64,000 nt of DNA from Evansella sp041820985. GTDB taxonomy: Bacteria; Bacillota; Bacilli; Bacillales; Salisediminibacteriaceae. Location: assembly GCF_041820985.1 (NCBI RefSeq), contig NZ_JBGUAU010000019.1, positions 53,899-117,898 of the forward strand, given 5' to 3'. The notes beneath the pieces are model-generated. The model made no database searches and was not told the origin of the DNA. It saw only the letters and a list, made by a program, of their open reading frames with translations. A program made the translations under genes and the position numbers. Positions within the stretch are counted from its first letter, which is position 1. Each line of letters begins with the position of its first letter. This document shows, piece after piece, positions 51,998 through 60,316 of this stretch.

Positions 51998-53356
51998 ATG
52001 AATCGAATAGTGCTAGTTTTTTTTGCTTTACTCCTTGGATTTTCAACTTTTATAGGTACTCAAACAAATGTTTTTGTACAAGCGAATGAAGGAGAAGAAT
52101 TTCAAAAACAAATTGAATCTTATCAGGAACAACAAGGTGAACTAGACGGCGATAAAAGAAAAGCCGAACAAGAACTTCAACGTGTTGAAAGTGAAATTAG
52201 AGAAGCAGCAGAAGAAATCAGATTGTTAGATGAAGAAACTTCCCGTACAAATGCAAAGATCCGTGAAAAACAAGATGAAATTGATGCAACGAAGCTTGTA
52301 GTAGAAGAGTTGCGAGAAGAAATAGAAATATTAGAGGAAAGAATAGCGCAAAGAGATGAGTTGTTAAAAGATCGCGTTCGCTCAATGTACCAAACTGGGG
52401 GCGTGATCAATTACATAGAGGTCATCCTTGGGGCTCAGAATTTTGGAGATTTAATTGAGAGAGTAAGCGCTCTTAATACCATTGCACAACAAGATAAAAA
52501 CATTTTAGAGCAGCACCGTGCTGATAAAGAAGCTGTAGAATTAGCAAAGCTTCAACTAGAGGAAGAATTAACGAGCCTAGAAGAGCAGATGGTAGAGTTA
52601 GAGGGTTTATTAAAGACTTTAGAAGCACAACGTAGCGAGAAGAATAGATTAGTGAAAAAACTTGAGGAAAAACAAATTAATTTAGAAGACCAATTAGTTA
52701 CCTATGAAGAAGAGCAAATGATTTTAAAGGCTCAAGAAAATGCTGCGAAGGCTCAACTGAAAGAATGGGAAGATGAGCAACGTAGATTAGAAGAAGAGCG
52801 CAAACGAAGAGAAGAAGAAGAGAGAAAAAGATTAGAAGAAGAACGTAGACAGCAAGAATTACAAAGACAACAGCAACAAACACAGACAAATAGTTCTGAT
52901 AGTGGAACAAATAATTCAACCACTTCAAACACCCCTCCACCAAGCAATACTAGTTCTGCAGTATTAATGCGTCCTGCAACAGGTGCCATTACTTCAGGAT
53001 ATGGAATGAGATGGGGGAGAATGCACCATGGGATTGATATTGGTCAAGGTGGTCGTTCGAATGTTCCGATTGTTGCTGCTGAATCAGGAACCGTTGTTTA
53101 CTCTGGTTGGATGAATGGGTATGGAAATACGATTCTAATATCCCATTTTATCGGTGGACGTCAACTTACTACTCTATATGCACATTTGGATGCCTTACAC
53201 GTTTCGGGTGGACAACGAGTTAATCGCGGTCAACAAATTGGAATCATGGGTAATACTGGTCAATCAACTGGACCTCATCTACACTTTGAAGTACATGAAG
53301 GTGGATGGAATGGAGCAAAATCTAATTCAAGAAATCCAATGAATTATATTAATTAA
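51998..53356 (+). CDS. Secreted M23 murein hydrolase with coiled coil (FtsEX partner)
   Basis: 452 residues: signal peptide to about residue 30, a long coiled coil (about 35-300; many Glu/Lys/Arg, with an EERKRREEEERKRLEEERR run), a Gln/Ser/Thr-rich linker, then a LytM/M23 endopeptidase. Zinc ligands in HHGIDIG and PHLHFEVH are intact. The plan matches PcsB/EnvC-type proteins activated by FtsEX, except that here the catalytic domain is M23. It follows ftsX by 88 bases in place of a gene B. subtilis lacks at this spot (its FtsEX target CwlO is NlpC/P60). FtsEX control is inferred from position. Confidence 0.9.
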   Translation: MNRIVLVFFALLLGFSTFIGTQTNVFVQANEGEEFQKQIESYQEQQGELDGDKRKAEQELQRVESEIREAAEEIRLLDEETSRTNAKIREKQDEIDATKLVVEELREEIEILEERIAQRDELLKDRVRSMYQTGGVINYIEVILGAQNFGDLIERVSALNTIAQQDKNILEQHRADKEAVELAKLQLEEELTSLEEQMVELEGLLKTLEAQRSEKNRLVKKLEEKQINLEDQLVTYEEEQMILKAQENAAKAQLKEWEDEQRRLEEERKRREEEERKRLEEERRQQELQRQQQQTQTNSSDSGTNNSTTSNTPPPSNTSSAVLMRPATGAITSGYGMRWGRMHHGIDIGQGGRSNVPIVAAESGTVVYSGWMNGYGNTILISHFIGGRQLTTLYAHLDALHVSGGQRVNRGQQIGIMGNTGQSTGPHLHFEVHEGGWNGAKSNSRNPMNYIN

Positions 53357-53371
53357 CGGATTATTATTGTT

Positions 53372-53420
53372 AAGAGGGTGTGTTAAGAGGTTATGGTGCC
53401 TTTAAACACACCCTCTTTTC
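53372..53420 (+). terminator. Terminator after the M23 gene
   Basis: AAGAGGGTGTGTT and AACACACCCTCTT, a 13-bp stem followed by TTCC. Confidence 0.8.
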
Positions 53421-53429
53421 CAATGGAAG

Positions 53430-53480
53430 GTGGCTCGGCAGCTCCTCACAGGAAAGGGAGTGGGAAGTAGCGAATGGAAT
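53430..53480 (+). repeat. Family B element, fragment copy 3
   Basis: GGCTCGGCAGCTCC to GAAGTAGCGAATGGAAT matches the right part of the element at 31598-31724 and 45490-45674. Confidence 0.7.
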
Positions 53481-53887
53481 GAATGCCAACAAAGTTGCAA
53501 AACTAGATAAGTTCCCTAACAATGAGATGAAGTATTTTCAGGGGAGACACCTAAATAACATAATAGAATTCAGAAAGTATTTGCTTAGCTCAATAAACAA
53601 TATTTTAGAATTCAATATTTGTGAAACTAACTATAATTGCGTTATGATAGAAGAGTGAATTAAGTTAGTAATATGTATATTAACTATATTATCAATGCCT
53701 ATGAATGTTCCTTTCTATAGCTAGGTACACATAATCTAGTGAATATGGCATATAATAAGCCAAGTTTTACTAATGGATTTATATGTATGATCTAATAATT
53801 CAATACATGTTAATAGTGTGCTTGATATTATTGGCTCTACTTTTATGAATTGCGATAAAATGAAGAGAGGAATAAAGAGGTGAGAAG

Positions 53888-55372
53888 ATGAATGGAAATA
53901 TAAACAAAGCGTTATTACCTGTTATTGTTGTATTAGCTATATTATTAGGTGCAGGAGGAATGTATACAGGTCTTCAAGTTGTAGGGGATTCATCAACACC
54001 TGTTATTGAGCAAACTGACCCCGATGAAGAAGTGGTTGAGAGTAGTAGGGATATTTCCAATGATGTTGGTTTATCGAAGAGAAATCTAGAGAAGTTTACA
54101 AATGCATATGAACATATTTTAAAGAATTACTTTATAGAATTAGAGGAAGATACATTAATTGAAGGTGCCATTGCAGGTATGTTAGGTACTTTAGAAGATC
54201 CTTATTCTGTCTATATGGACGAGCAAACTGCAAGAGAGTTTATGGAAGGTCTAGACTCTTCTTTTGAAGGAATAGGTGCGGAAGTTAGCATGACGAATGG
54301 TCGTGTAACTATCGTAGCTCCAATGAGAGATTCACCTGCTGAAAAAGCAGGATTAAGACCAAATGATCAGATAATGAAAGTAGATGGGGAAGATATAGAA
54401 GGTTTATCACTTTATGAAGCGGTTCTCCAAATTCGTGGAGAAAAAGGCACGACAGTAACATTAACTATTCAGCGTCCGGGTGTTAATGAATTACTTGACA
54501 TTGATGTTGTTCGTGACGAAATACCAATTATTACTGTCTACTCTAAATTGTTTGAAGAAAATGGTAAATCGATTGGATACATTGAGATTCGTTCCTTTGG
54601 AGATAACGCAGCAGAACGAGTGGAAGAAGAGTTAAATGAGTTTGAAAAAATGGGTATCGATGGTTTAATTATTGACGTTCGTGGAAACCCAGGTGGTTAT
54701 TTAGATGCAGTAGATTCCATTGGAAGCTTGGTTGTTCCTGGTGGAGAACCTATTGTTCAAACGGAAAATAGAGATGGAACTGTCACTCGCTTTTTATCTA
54801 ATCTTGAAGAAAAGAAGCCTTATCCAATTGTTACATTAATTAATGAAGGTAGTGCTTCGGCGTCAGAAATTTTGGCAGCTGCTTTAAAGGAAGCTGGCGG
54901 ATATGATGTTGTTGGAAAAACCACATTTGGTAAGGGAACCGTTCAACAAACAAAAGGCATGGGTGATGGGAGTCAAATTAAATTGACGATATTTAAGTGG
55001 CTAACATCGGATGGGAATTTTATTAATGAAGTTGGAGTTGAACCAACTATTGAGGTAGATCAACCAAAATTCTTCTATGTATCACCTATTAACGTGGAAA
55101 ATACATTAACGTTTGATATGAATGGCACTCAAATTGCAAATGCGCAATTAATGCTAGAAGGGTTAGGGTATGGACCTGGAAGAACGGATGGTTACTTCGA
55201 TGAGACAACGGTAGAAGCAGTTAGATCATTTCAAAGAGACATTGATATAGATGTGACTGGTGAAATAAATACGGAAACAGCAGAAAGATTACAACAAGAA
55301 GTAATAAGTGCGGTTCAAGATCCAGAACATGACTTACAGTTGAAAAAGGCCATCGAAATTTTATCTCAATAA
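53888..55372 (+). CDS. ctpB: Carboxyl-terminal processing protease (S41)
   Basis: Membrane-anchored serine/lysine protease with one N-terminal membrane segment (about 8-28), a PDZ domain (RVTIVAPMRDSPAEKAGLRP) and the S41 core. Catalytic Ser in GSASASEILAAAL and Lys in GKTTFGKGTVQ are intact, plus the RGNPGGYL loop. The C-terminal 70 residues are a peptidoglycan-binding domain (MLEGLGYGPGRTDGYFDETT). In B. subtilis CtpB (YvjB) triggers SigK activation during sporulation; the ftsX-downstream, minJ-upstream position agrees. Confidence 0.93.
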   Translation: MNGNINKALLPVIVVLAILLGAGGMYTGLQVVGDSSTPVIEQTDPDEEVVESSRDISNDVGLSKRNLEKFTNAYEHILKNYFIELEEDTLIEGAIAGMLGTLEDPYSVYMDEQTAREFMEGLDSSFEGIGAEVSMTNGRVTIVAPMRDSPAEKAGLRPNDQIMKVDGEDIEGLSLYEAVLQIRGEKGTTVTLTIQRPGVNELLDIDVVRDEIPIITVYSKLFEENGKSIGYIEIRSFGDNAAERVEEELNEFEKMGIDGLIIDVRGNPGGYLDAVDSIGSLVVPGGEPIVQTENRDGTVTRFLSNLEEKKPYPIVTLINEGSASASEILAAALKEAGGYDVVGKTTFGKGTVQQTKGMGDGSQIKLTIFKWLTSDGNFINEVGVEPTIEVDQPKFFYVSPINVENTLTFDMNGTQIANAQLMLEGLGYGPGRTDGYFDETTVEAVRSFQRDIDIDVTGEINTETAERLQQEVISAVQDPEHDLQLKKAIEILSQ

Positions 55373-55454
55373 ATGCATGTACTAGGTTAAATCAGGTGAA
55401 AGTCTTTGAGGATGATGTTTATCAACTTGATTTAGAAAGATGATAATACGTAGA

Positions 55455-55501
55455 GAAGTGTGTCAAAGGTAGTAACACCAATTGACATACTTCTCTTTTT
55501 T
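55455..55501 (+). terminator. Terminator of ctpB
   Basis: GAAGTGTGTCAA pairs with TTGACATACTTC (one G-U), then CTTTTTT; R9 starts at the next base. Confidence 0.75.
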
Positions 55502-55546
55502 GTTCACAAAACTTTCGGGGACCAGGTCCCCGAAAGTTTTGTGAAC
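55502..55546. repeat. REP-like palindrome R9 (perfect, 45 bp)
   Basis: GTTCACAAAACTTTCGGGG followed by ACC-A-GGT and the exact complement: 22 paired bases each side of a central A. The best-preserved family member. Confidence 0.9.
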
Positions 55547-55722
55547 GTTTTATTTAGATAATTTTAAATATAAATTTGACATCATTCCAGTGAAAAAGGT
55601 CTTTTCTTTTTTCATAATTGTTTTACAATGAAAGGAAGGGTATAAAAGATAGATGTGTTAAGTTATAGAAATGGTGTTTTTATGCGATTACTATAATTTC
55701 TTATATTTTTATTTTATAGTTT

Positions 55723-55908
55723 GGCTCTGTTTAATGTTGATGTTGAATTTTACTAAAGGTTTCCTCGCATTCCTTGGGGCGAACCGCAATTCTCCCGGGG
55801 CGTTACCTCCCTGGTGGCTTTGCCTGGCTTGCATATCCATTAGTAGTCTCGCACCCTTCGTAAAAATTAACAATAGCACAAATATAAACATTGTCCTTTA
55901 ACAAAGCC
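55723..55908 (+). mobile_element. MITE-like element, copy 4 (186 bp)
   Basis: GGCTCTGTTTAATG start, TTTAACAAAGCC end, and perfect 8-bp target duplication TATAGTTT on both sides. Confidence 0.88.
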
Positions 55909-55978
55909 TATAGTTTACATATTGTTACTTTTGGTAAAGTGAAACTTACTGTCGTCATTTATTAGAAGAGGGGGATTT

Positions 55979-57832
55979 ATGTTGGATGTCATTGGCTTAG
56001 AAATACTAAAAGCTTTTGGAAGGTTATGGTTACATCCGTTAACTTATATCTTTATACTTGCTGCATTCTTTATAGGATTAAAGCGGGTGAAAAGGGAAAG
56101 AAAAGACTTTCATACAAGAGTTTATGATGTCATACATGAATTGACATCCCCAGTAATGATTGGAATTGGTTTCGGGTTGATATTATCCATTATTTTTACC
56201 GTTGTAGGTATGGAAATTTCTGTAGGAATGATGGTTCTTATTACTGCTTTATGGTTATTATTTTTACCGTTTAGGAAGATAAGATGGTTAAGTATGACCT
56301 TCATTGCATCTTTTGCACTGATTATCAGTGGCTTTTTACCAAATGGAGGAACCAACTACGAATTTTTAAATGATTGGCTAGTGCAAATCAATTCAATGAA
56401 TCTAGTTGGGTTCGCATGGATTGTCGTTGCTTTATTTCTTTCAGAGGCACTACTTGTTATGATAAATGGCTGGAAAGAAACATCTCCAAAACTTTTAAAA
56501 AGCAAACGAGGAAAAACAGTGGGAAGTCATGAAGCAAAAAAGCTATGGCCAATTCCAATACTGTTATTATTACCAATTGGAAATTTATCGTATGAAGGTT
56601 GGTGGCCACTTTTTCCATCTGCCAATTCATCTGAATTTGGTCTTATGTTAATCCCTTTTATATTAGGTTTTCAGTTGACTGTTCAAAGTCAATATCCAAA
56701 GACCGGAATGAAAAAACTAGGGAAGCAATTATTAATATTGAGTGTCATGTTAGCAGTTGTGGCAGGAGTAGCATCTTATTTTTCCATAATCTTACTAGCA
56801 GTGCCCGTTATAGGATTGTTGGGTCGAGAATTTATTTATATGAAATTTATAAACTCGGAGAAACAAAAAACAAGTTACTTTAAACACATTGAAAAAGGTT
56901 TGACGGTTTTAGGGGTTCTTCCTCATTCTACTGCTGAAAAAATGGGAATTGAAGTTGGTGAAGTAATTAGCAAAGTGAATGGGTATGAGGTGTTTTCTCA
57001 AAGAGATATTTATGAAGCACTACAATTAAATTCGGCTTACTGTAAGTTAGAAGTCCTTGACCGTGAAGGAGAAAGAAGATTCGCTCAATCTTCTATTCAT
57101 GAGGGAGATCATTATCACATCGGGTTGCTTTTTATTCCTGATGGAGAGATGACAAATCTATCAGCGAGAGGTCTTCGATCATCTGTTGTAGTTCATAATG
57201 ATCGAAATGGTGGGAGTTTAACAGCAAACGTATTATTGAACAAAGATTCAGAGTCTTCTATAAAAGATGCTAACGCCACTGAGGATGAACTAAGTATAAT
57301 TAGTAATGAAAATGAGGGAGACTTCACTAATCAAGAGGAAGAGGATTCATTTCCTATAAAAGAGGAGATTTCTCCTATAGAGGAACTGACTTTAACAAAT
57401 GAAGTTGGGGCTGAACAAGCAGAAGAAGAACGTAATTTTTCTAATATAACAGATGATGTAATAGAAGCGATTGAAAGTCTTCCAACAAGAATGGATAAGA
57501 AAGAGGATTATCCAAAAGTGGATGTGGATAAATACAAGGCTATTGAAACGGAGTCAGTTATAGATGAAGAGGAAGTAGCGGCTATTAGAGATGACGAAGT
57601 AATTTCTGAACTATCCAAACACAAGGATACTTTTCAAAAAAACGTGGAAGTGGAAGAAAGAAGAGCGGAATCTGGTGATTCACCATATGGACAAGCAGCT
57701 GGACTAAATGCTTTTTATGAAGAATTTCGGAAAACGGTGACGAATCGAGACACATGGAAACCGAAAGTAGAAGATAATAACGAAAAAAGCAAACAAAAGA
57801 ATAAAAAACAAAATAAGGAAGACAATGAATAA
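55979..57832 (+). CDS. minJ: Division-site protein MinJ-like with PDZ domain and acidic tail
   Basis: 617 residues. Multiple membrane segments (about 15-285, for example YIFILAAFFIGL, SVGMMVLITALWLLFLPF, VSYFSIILLAVPVIGLL-type), then a PDZ domain (FKHIEKGLTVLGVLPHSTAE, EVISKVNGYEVFSQRDIYEA). This is the MinJ (YvjD) plan and synteny (ctpB-minJ-uvrB). The protein is about 220 residues longer than B. subtilis MinJ (397): a C-terminal acidic extension (EDELSIISNENEGDFTNQEE style) ending in KSKQKNKKQNKEDNE. MinJ links DivIVA and MinD; the tail's role is unknown. Confidence 0.9.
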   Translation: MLDVIGLEILKAFGRLWLHPLTYIFILAAFFIGLKRVKRERKDFHTRVYDVIHELTSPVMIGIGFGLILSIIFTVVGMEISVGMMVLITALWLLFLPFRKIRWLSMTFIASFALIISGFLPNGGTNYEFLNDWLVQINSMNLVGFAWIVVALFLSEALLVMINGWKETSPKLLKSKRGKTVGSHEAKKLWPIPILLLLPIGNLSYEGWWPLFPSANSSEFGLMLIPFILGFQLTVQSQYPKTGMKKLGKQLLILSVMLAVVAGVASYFSIILLAVPVIGLLGREFIYMKFINSEKQKTSYFKHIEKGLTVLGVLPHSTAEKMGIEVGEVISKVNGYEVFSQRDIYEALQLNSAYCKLEVLDREGERRFAQSSIHEGDHYHIGLLFIPDGEMTNLSARGLRSSVVVHNDRNGGSLTANVLLNKDSESSIKDANATEDELSIISNENEGDFTNQEEEDSFPIKEEISPIEELTLTNEVGAEQAEEERNFSNITDDVIEAIESLPTRMDKKEDYPKVDVDKYKAIETESVIDEEEVAAIRDDEVISELSKHKDTFQKNVEVEERRAESGDSPYGQAAGLNAFYEEFRKTVTNRDTWKPKVEDNNEKSKQKNKKQNKEDNE

Positions 57833-57848
57833 AACTGATTAAAGTCTA

Positions 57849-57906
57849 AAAGGAAGAGTATGTTACAAAGCCAGACGGCGATGTGACACAACCTTCCTTT
57901 TTTTGT
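57849..57906 (+). terminator. Terminator after minJ
   Basis: AAGGAAG ... CTTCCTT outer stem with TGTTACA/TGTGACA inside, followed by TTTTTT. Confidence 0.6.
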
Positions 57907-57926
57907 TCTCCAATAATTCTATGAAA

Positions 57927-57971
57927 GTTCCAAAAATATTCAGGGACCAGACCCGTGAATTTTTCATGAAC
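57927..57971. repeat. REP-like palindrome R10
   Basis: GTTCCAAAAATATTCAGGGACC and AGACCCGTGAATTTTTCATGAAC; decayed relative to R9. Confidence 0.7.
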
Positions 57972-57983
57972 AAAATTGGAAAT

Positions 57984-58028
57984 GTTCACAAAGCTTTCAG
58001 GGACCAGGGACCCGAAAGTTTTGTGAAC
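57984..58028. repeat. REP-like palindrome R11
   Basis: GTTCACAAAGCTTTCAGGGACC and GGGACCCGAAAGTTTTGTGAAC; 12 bases after R10. Confidence 0.85.
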
Positions 58029-58036
58029 ATAACACA

Positions 58037-58074
58037 AGAATATATGTTCGCATTGTTGTTTTTTGTGTTATAAT
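58037..58074 (+). promoter_or_regulatory. LexA-like SOS box and promoter of uvrBA
   Basis: AGAATATATGTTCG (58037-58050) matches the Gram-positive SOS box CGAACRNRYGTTYG at 12 of 14. It overlaps a -35 candidate (TTCGCA, 58047), 16 bases before TATAAT at 58069-58074. Start of uvrB is 235 bases further. Confidence 0.7.
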
Positions 58075-58308
58075 GTCCTATATGTGTTAACAATGATTAC
58101 TAGTTATTTCTAGTGCATCCAATTTGCTTTTTTTCTTTTTTTTCGTAATGATATAGGATAGCTATTCCTATTTAAATAGGAGTTGTTGAACTCAAAAACA
58201 GACAAACAATTAGAATATATAAAATTGTGATTAACGCCATTCAACATTGAATCCATCAATCAATGTACGAAAATGAAATAGATTATAATCATTAAGGAGG
58301 TATATGCG

Positions 58309-60309
58309 GTGTTAGAACAAAGTGGACAAACGTTTCAATTAGTTTCCAAGTATGAACCAGAAGGGGATCAACCCGAAGCCATAAAAAAACTAGTTGCAGG
58401 TGTTAACCGTGGTGACAAATTTCAAACATTACTAGGCGCAACAGGAACTGGGAAGACTTTCACTATCTCCAATGTAATAAAAGAAGTGAACAAACCTACA
58501 TTAGTAATTGCTCATAATAAAACACTAGCAGGACAGCTTTATAGTGAATTTAAAGAATTTTTTCCGAACAATGCCGTTGAATACTTCGTTAGTTACTACG
58601 ACTATTATCAGCCAGAAGCCTACATTCCACATTCCGATACGTATATAGAGAAAGACGCAAGCATAAATGACGAAATAGATAAATTACGCCACTCCGCAAC
58701 TAGTTCACTGTTCGAACGCAAAGATGTTATTATCGTTGCCAGTGTGTCATGTATTTATGGTTTAGGTTCACCTACGGAATATAGTGAACTCGTTGTATCC
58801 TTACGAACAGGAATGGAGAAGGAGCGTAACGAACTACTTCGAGATTTAGTAGATATTCAATATGAAAGAAATGATATTAATTTTACTCGAGGAACATTTC
58901 GTGTTCGTGGTGATGTGGTGGAAATATTCCCTGCATCCCGTGATGAACACTGTTTACGAATTGAATTTTTCGGAGACGAAATCGATCGAATTACCGAGGT
59001 GGACGCACTCACTGGAGAGATTCTCGGTGAGAGAAATCATGCTGCTATTTTCCCGGCATCCCACTTCGTAACCCGTGAAGAGAAGTTAAAACGAGCGATC
59101 ATAAACATTGAAAAGGAATTAGAAGAAACCTTGAAAGTAATGAACGATAATGGAAAACTACTAGAAGCGCAACGTTTAGAACAGCGAACAAAATATGATA
59201 TTGAAATGATGCATGAGATGGGCTATTGCTCAGGAATTGAAAATTACTCTCGTCATCTTACCTTACGAGAACCAGGGGCAACTCCTTATACATTACTGGA
59301 CTATTTTCCAAAAGATTTCCTTATTGTAGTGGATGAATCTCACGTTACACTTCCACAAGTTCGGGGAATGTATAATGGTGACCAAGCGCGTAAAGGTGTA
59401 CTTGTTGATCATGGTTTCCGCCTTCCGTCAGCGAAGGATAATAGACCCTTAACATTTGATGAGTTTGAAAAACATATTCATCAAACAATATTTGTATCTG
59501 CAACTCCTGGACCATATGAAATAGAACATTGCCCAGAAATGATAGAACAAATTATTCGACCGACAGGGTTATTAGATCCAACAATCGACGTGCGACCAAT
59601 TAAAGGGCAAATTGATGACATAATCGAAGAGATTCATATACGAAAAGAAAGAAATGAACGAGTTCTTATTACAACACTTACGAAAAAAATGTCGGAGGAT
59701 CTCACTGACTATTTAAAAGAAATTGGAATATCTGTTCGATATTTACACTCCGATATCAAAACATTAGAACGAATTCAAATTATTCGTGAACTAAGACTAG
59801 GACACTTTGACGTTCTAGTAGGAATTAACTTACTTCGAGAAGGACTGGATATTCCAGAGGTTTCCCTTGTTGCAATACTTGATGCTGACAAAGAAGGTTT
59901 TCTACGTTCCGAACGCTCTCTCATTCAGACAATGGGGCGAGCTGCAAGAAATGCGAATGGACATGTTATTATGTATGCCGACAAGATGACGAAATCGATG
60001 GGAATCGCCATAGAGGAAACGAATCGACGACGTGCTATTCAAAAAGAGCATAATGATAAACATGGAATTACTCCTCAGACCATTCAAAAAGCTGTACCAG
60101 AGTTAATTCAAGCAACGTATGCTGCAGAAGATGGAGAAGCCTATGATGTTCCAAAAGTACTAGCTCCGAAACAAAAGTTAAGCAAAAAGGAACGAGAAAA
60201 AGTAATAGAACGAATGGAAGCAGAGATGAAGGAAGCTGCAAAAAATCTCAACTTCGAACGTGCTGCAGAATTGCGTGACGTAATTATTGAATTAAAAGGG
60301 GAAGGGTGA
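58309..60309 (+). CDS. uvrB: Excinuclease ABC subunit B
   Basis: Damage-verifying helicase-like subunit of nucleotide excision repair. 666 residues from GTG 58309 (AAGGAGG 9 bases upstream). Walker A LLGATGTGKT (41-50), beta-hairpin YYDYYQPEAYIP, DEXH-type DESHVTLPQ, motif VI region QTMGRAARN, and the C-terminal UVR motif (MEAEMKEAAKNLNFERAAEL). uvrA follows after 7 bases, so the two form one unit; SOS box upstream. Confidence 0.98.
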   Translation: MLEQSGQTFQLVSKYEPEGDQPEAIKKLVAGVNRGDKFQTLLGATGTGKTFTISNVIKEVNKPTLVIAHNKTLAGQLYSEFKEFFPNNAVEYFVSYYDYYQPEAYIPHSDTYIEKDASINDEIDKLRHSATSSLFERKDVIIVASVSCIYGLGSPTEYSELVVSLRTGMEKERNELLRDLVDIQYERNDINFTRGTFRVRGDVVEIFPASRDEHCLRIEFFGDEIDRITEVDALTGEILGERNHAAIFPASHFVTREEKLKRAIINIEKELEETLKVMNDNGKLLEAQRLEQRTKYDIEMMHEMGYCSGIENYSRHLTLREPGATPYTLLDYFPKDFLIVVDESHVTLPQVRGMYNGDQARKGVLVDHGFRLPSAKDNRPLTFDEFEKHIHQTIFVSATPGPYEIEHCPEMIEQIIRPTGLLDPTIDVRPIKGQIDDIIEEIHIRKERNERVLITTLTKKMSEDLTDYLKEIGISVRYLHSDIKTLERIQIIRELRLGHFDVLVGINLLREGLDIPEVSLVAILDADKEGFLRSERSLIQTMGRAARNANGHVIMYADKMTKSMGIAIEETNRRRAIQKEHNDKHGITPQTIQKAVPELIQATYAAEDGEAYDVPKVLAPKQKLSKKEREKVIERMEAEMKEAAKNLNFERAAELRDVIIELKGEG

Positions 60310-60316
60310 CCTAAGA

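Noticed and set aside
53380..53658. 92-aa ORF after the M23 gene
   Set aside because: It starts inside a terminator stem and runs through a family B fragment; no SD.
57846..58037. 63-aa minus-strand ORF
   Set aside because: It reads through two REP palindromes (R10, R11), giving FxSLVPE repeats; not a gene.
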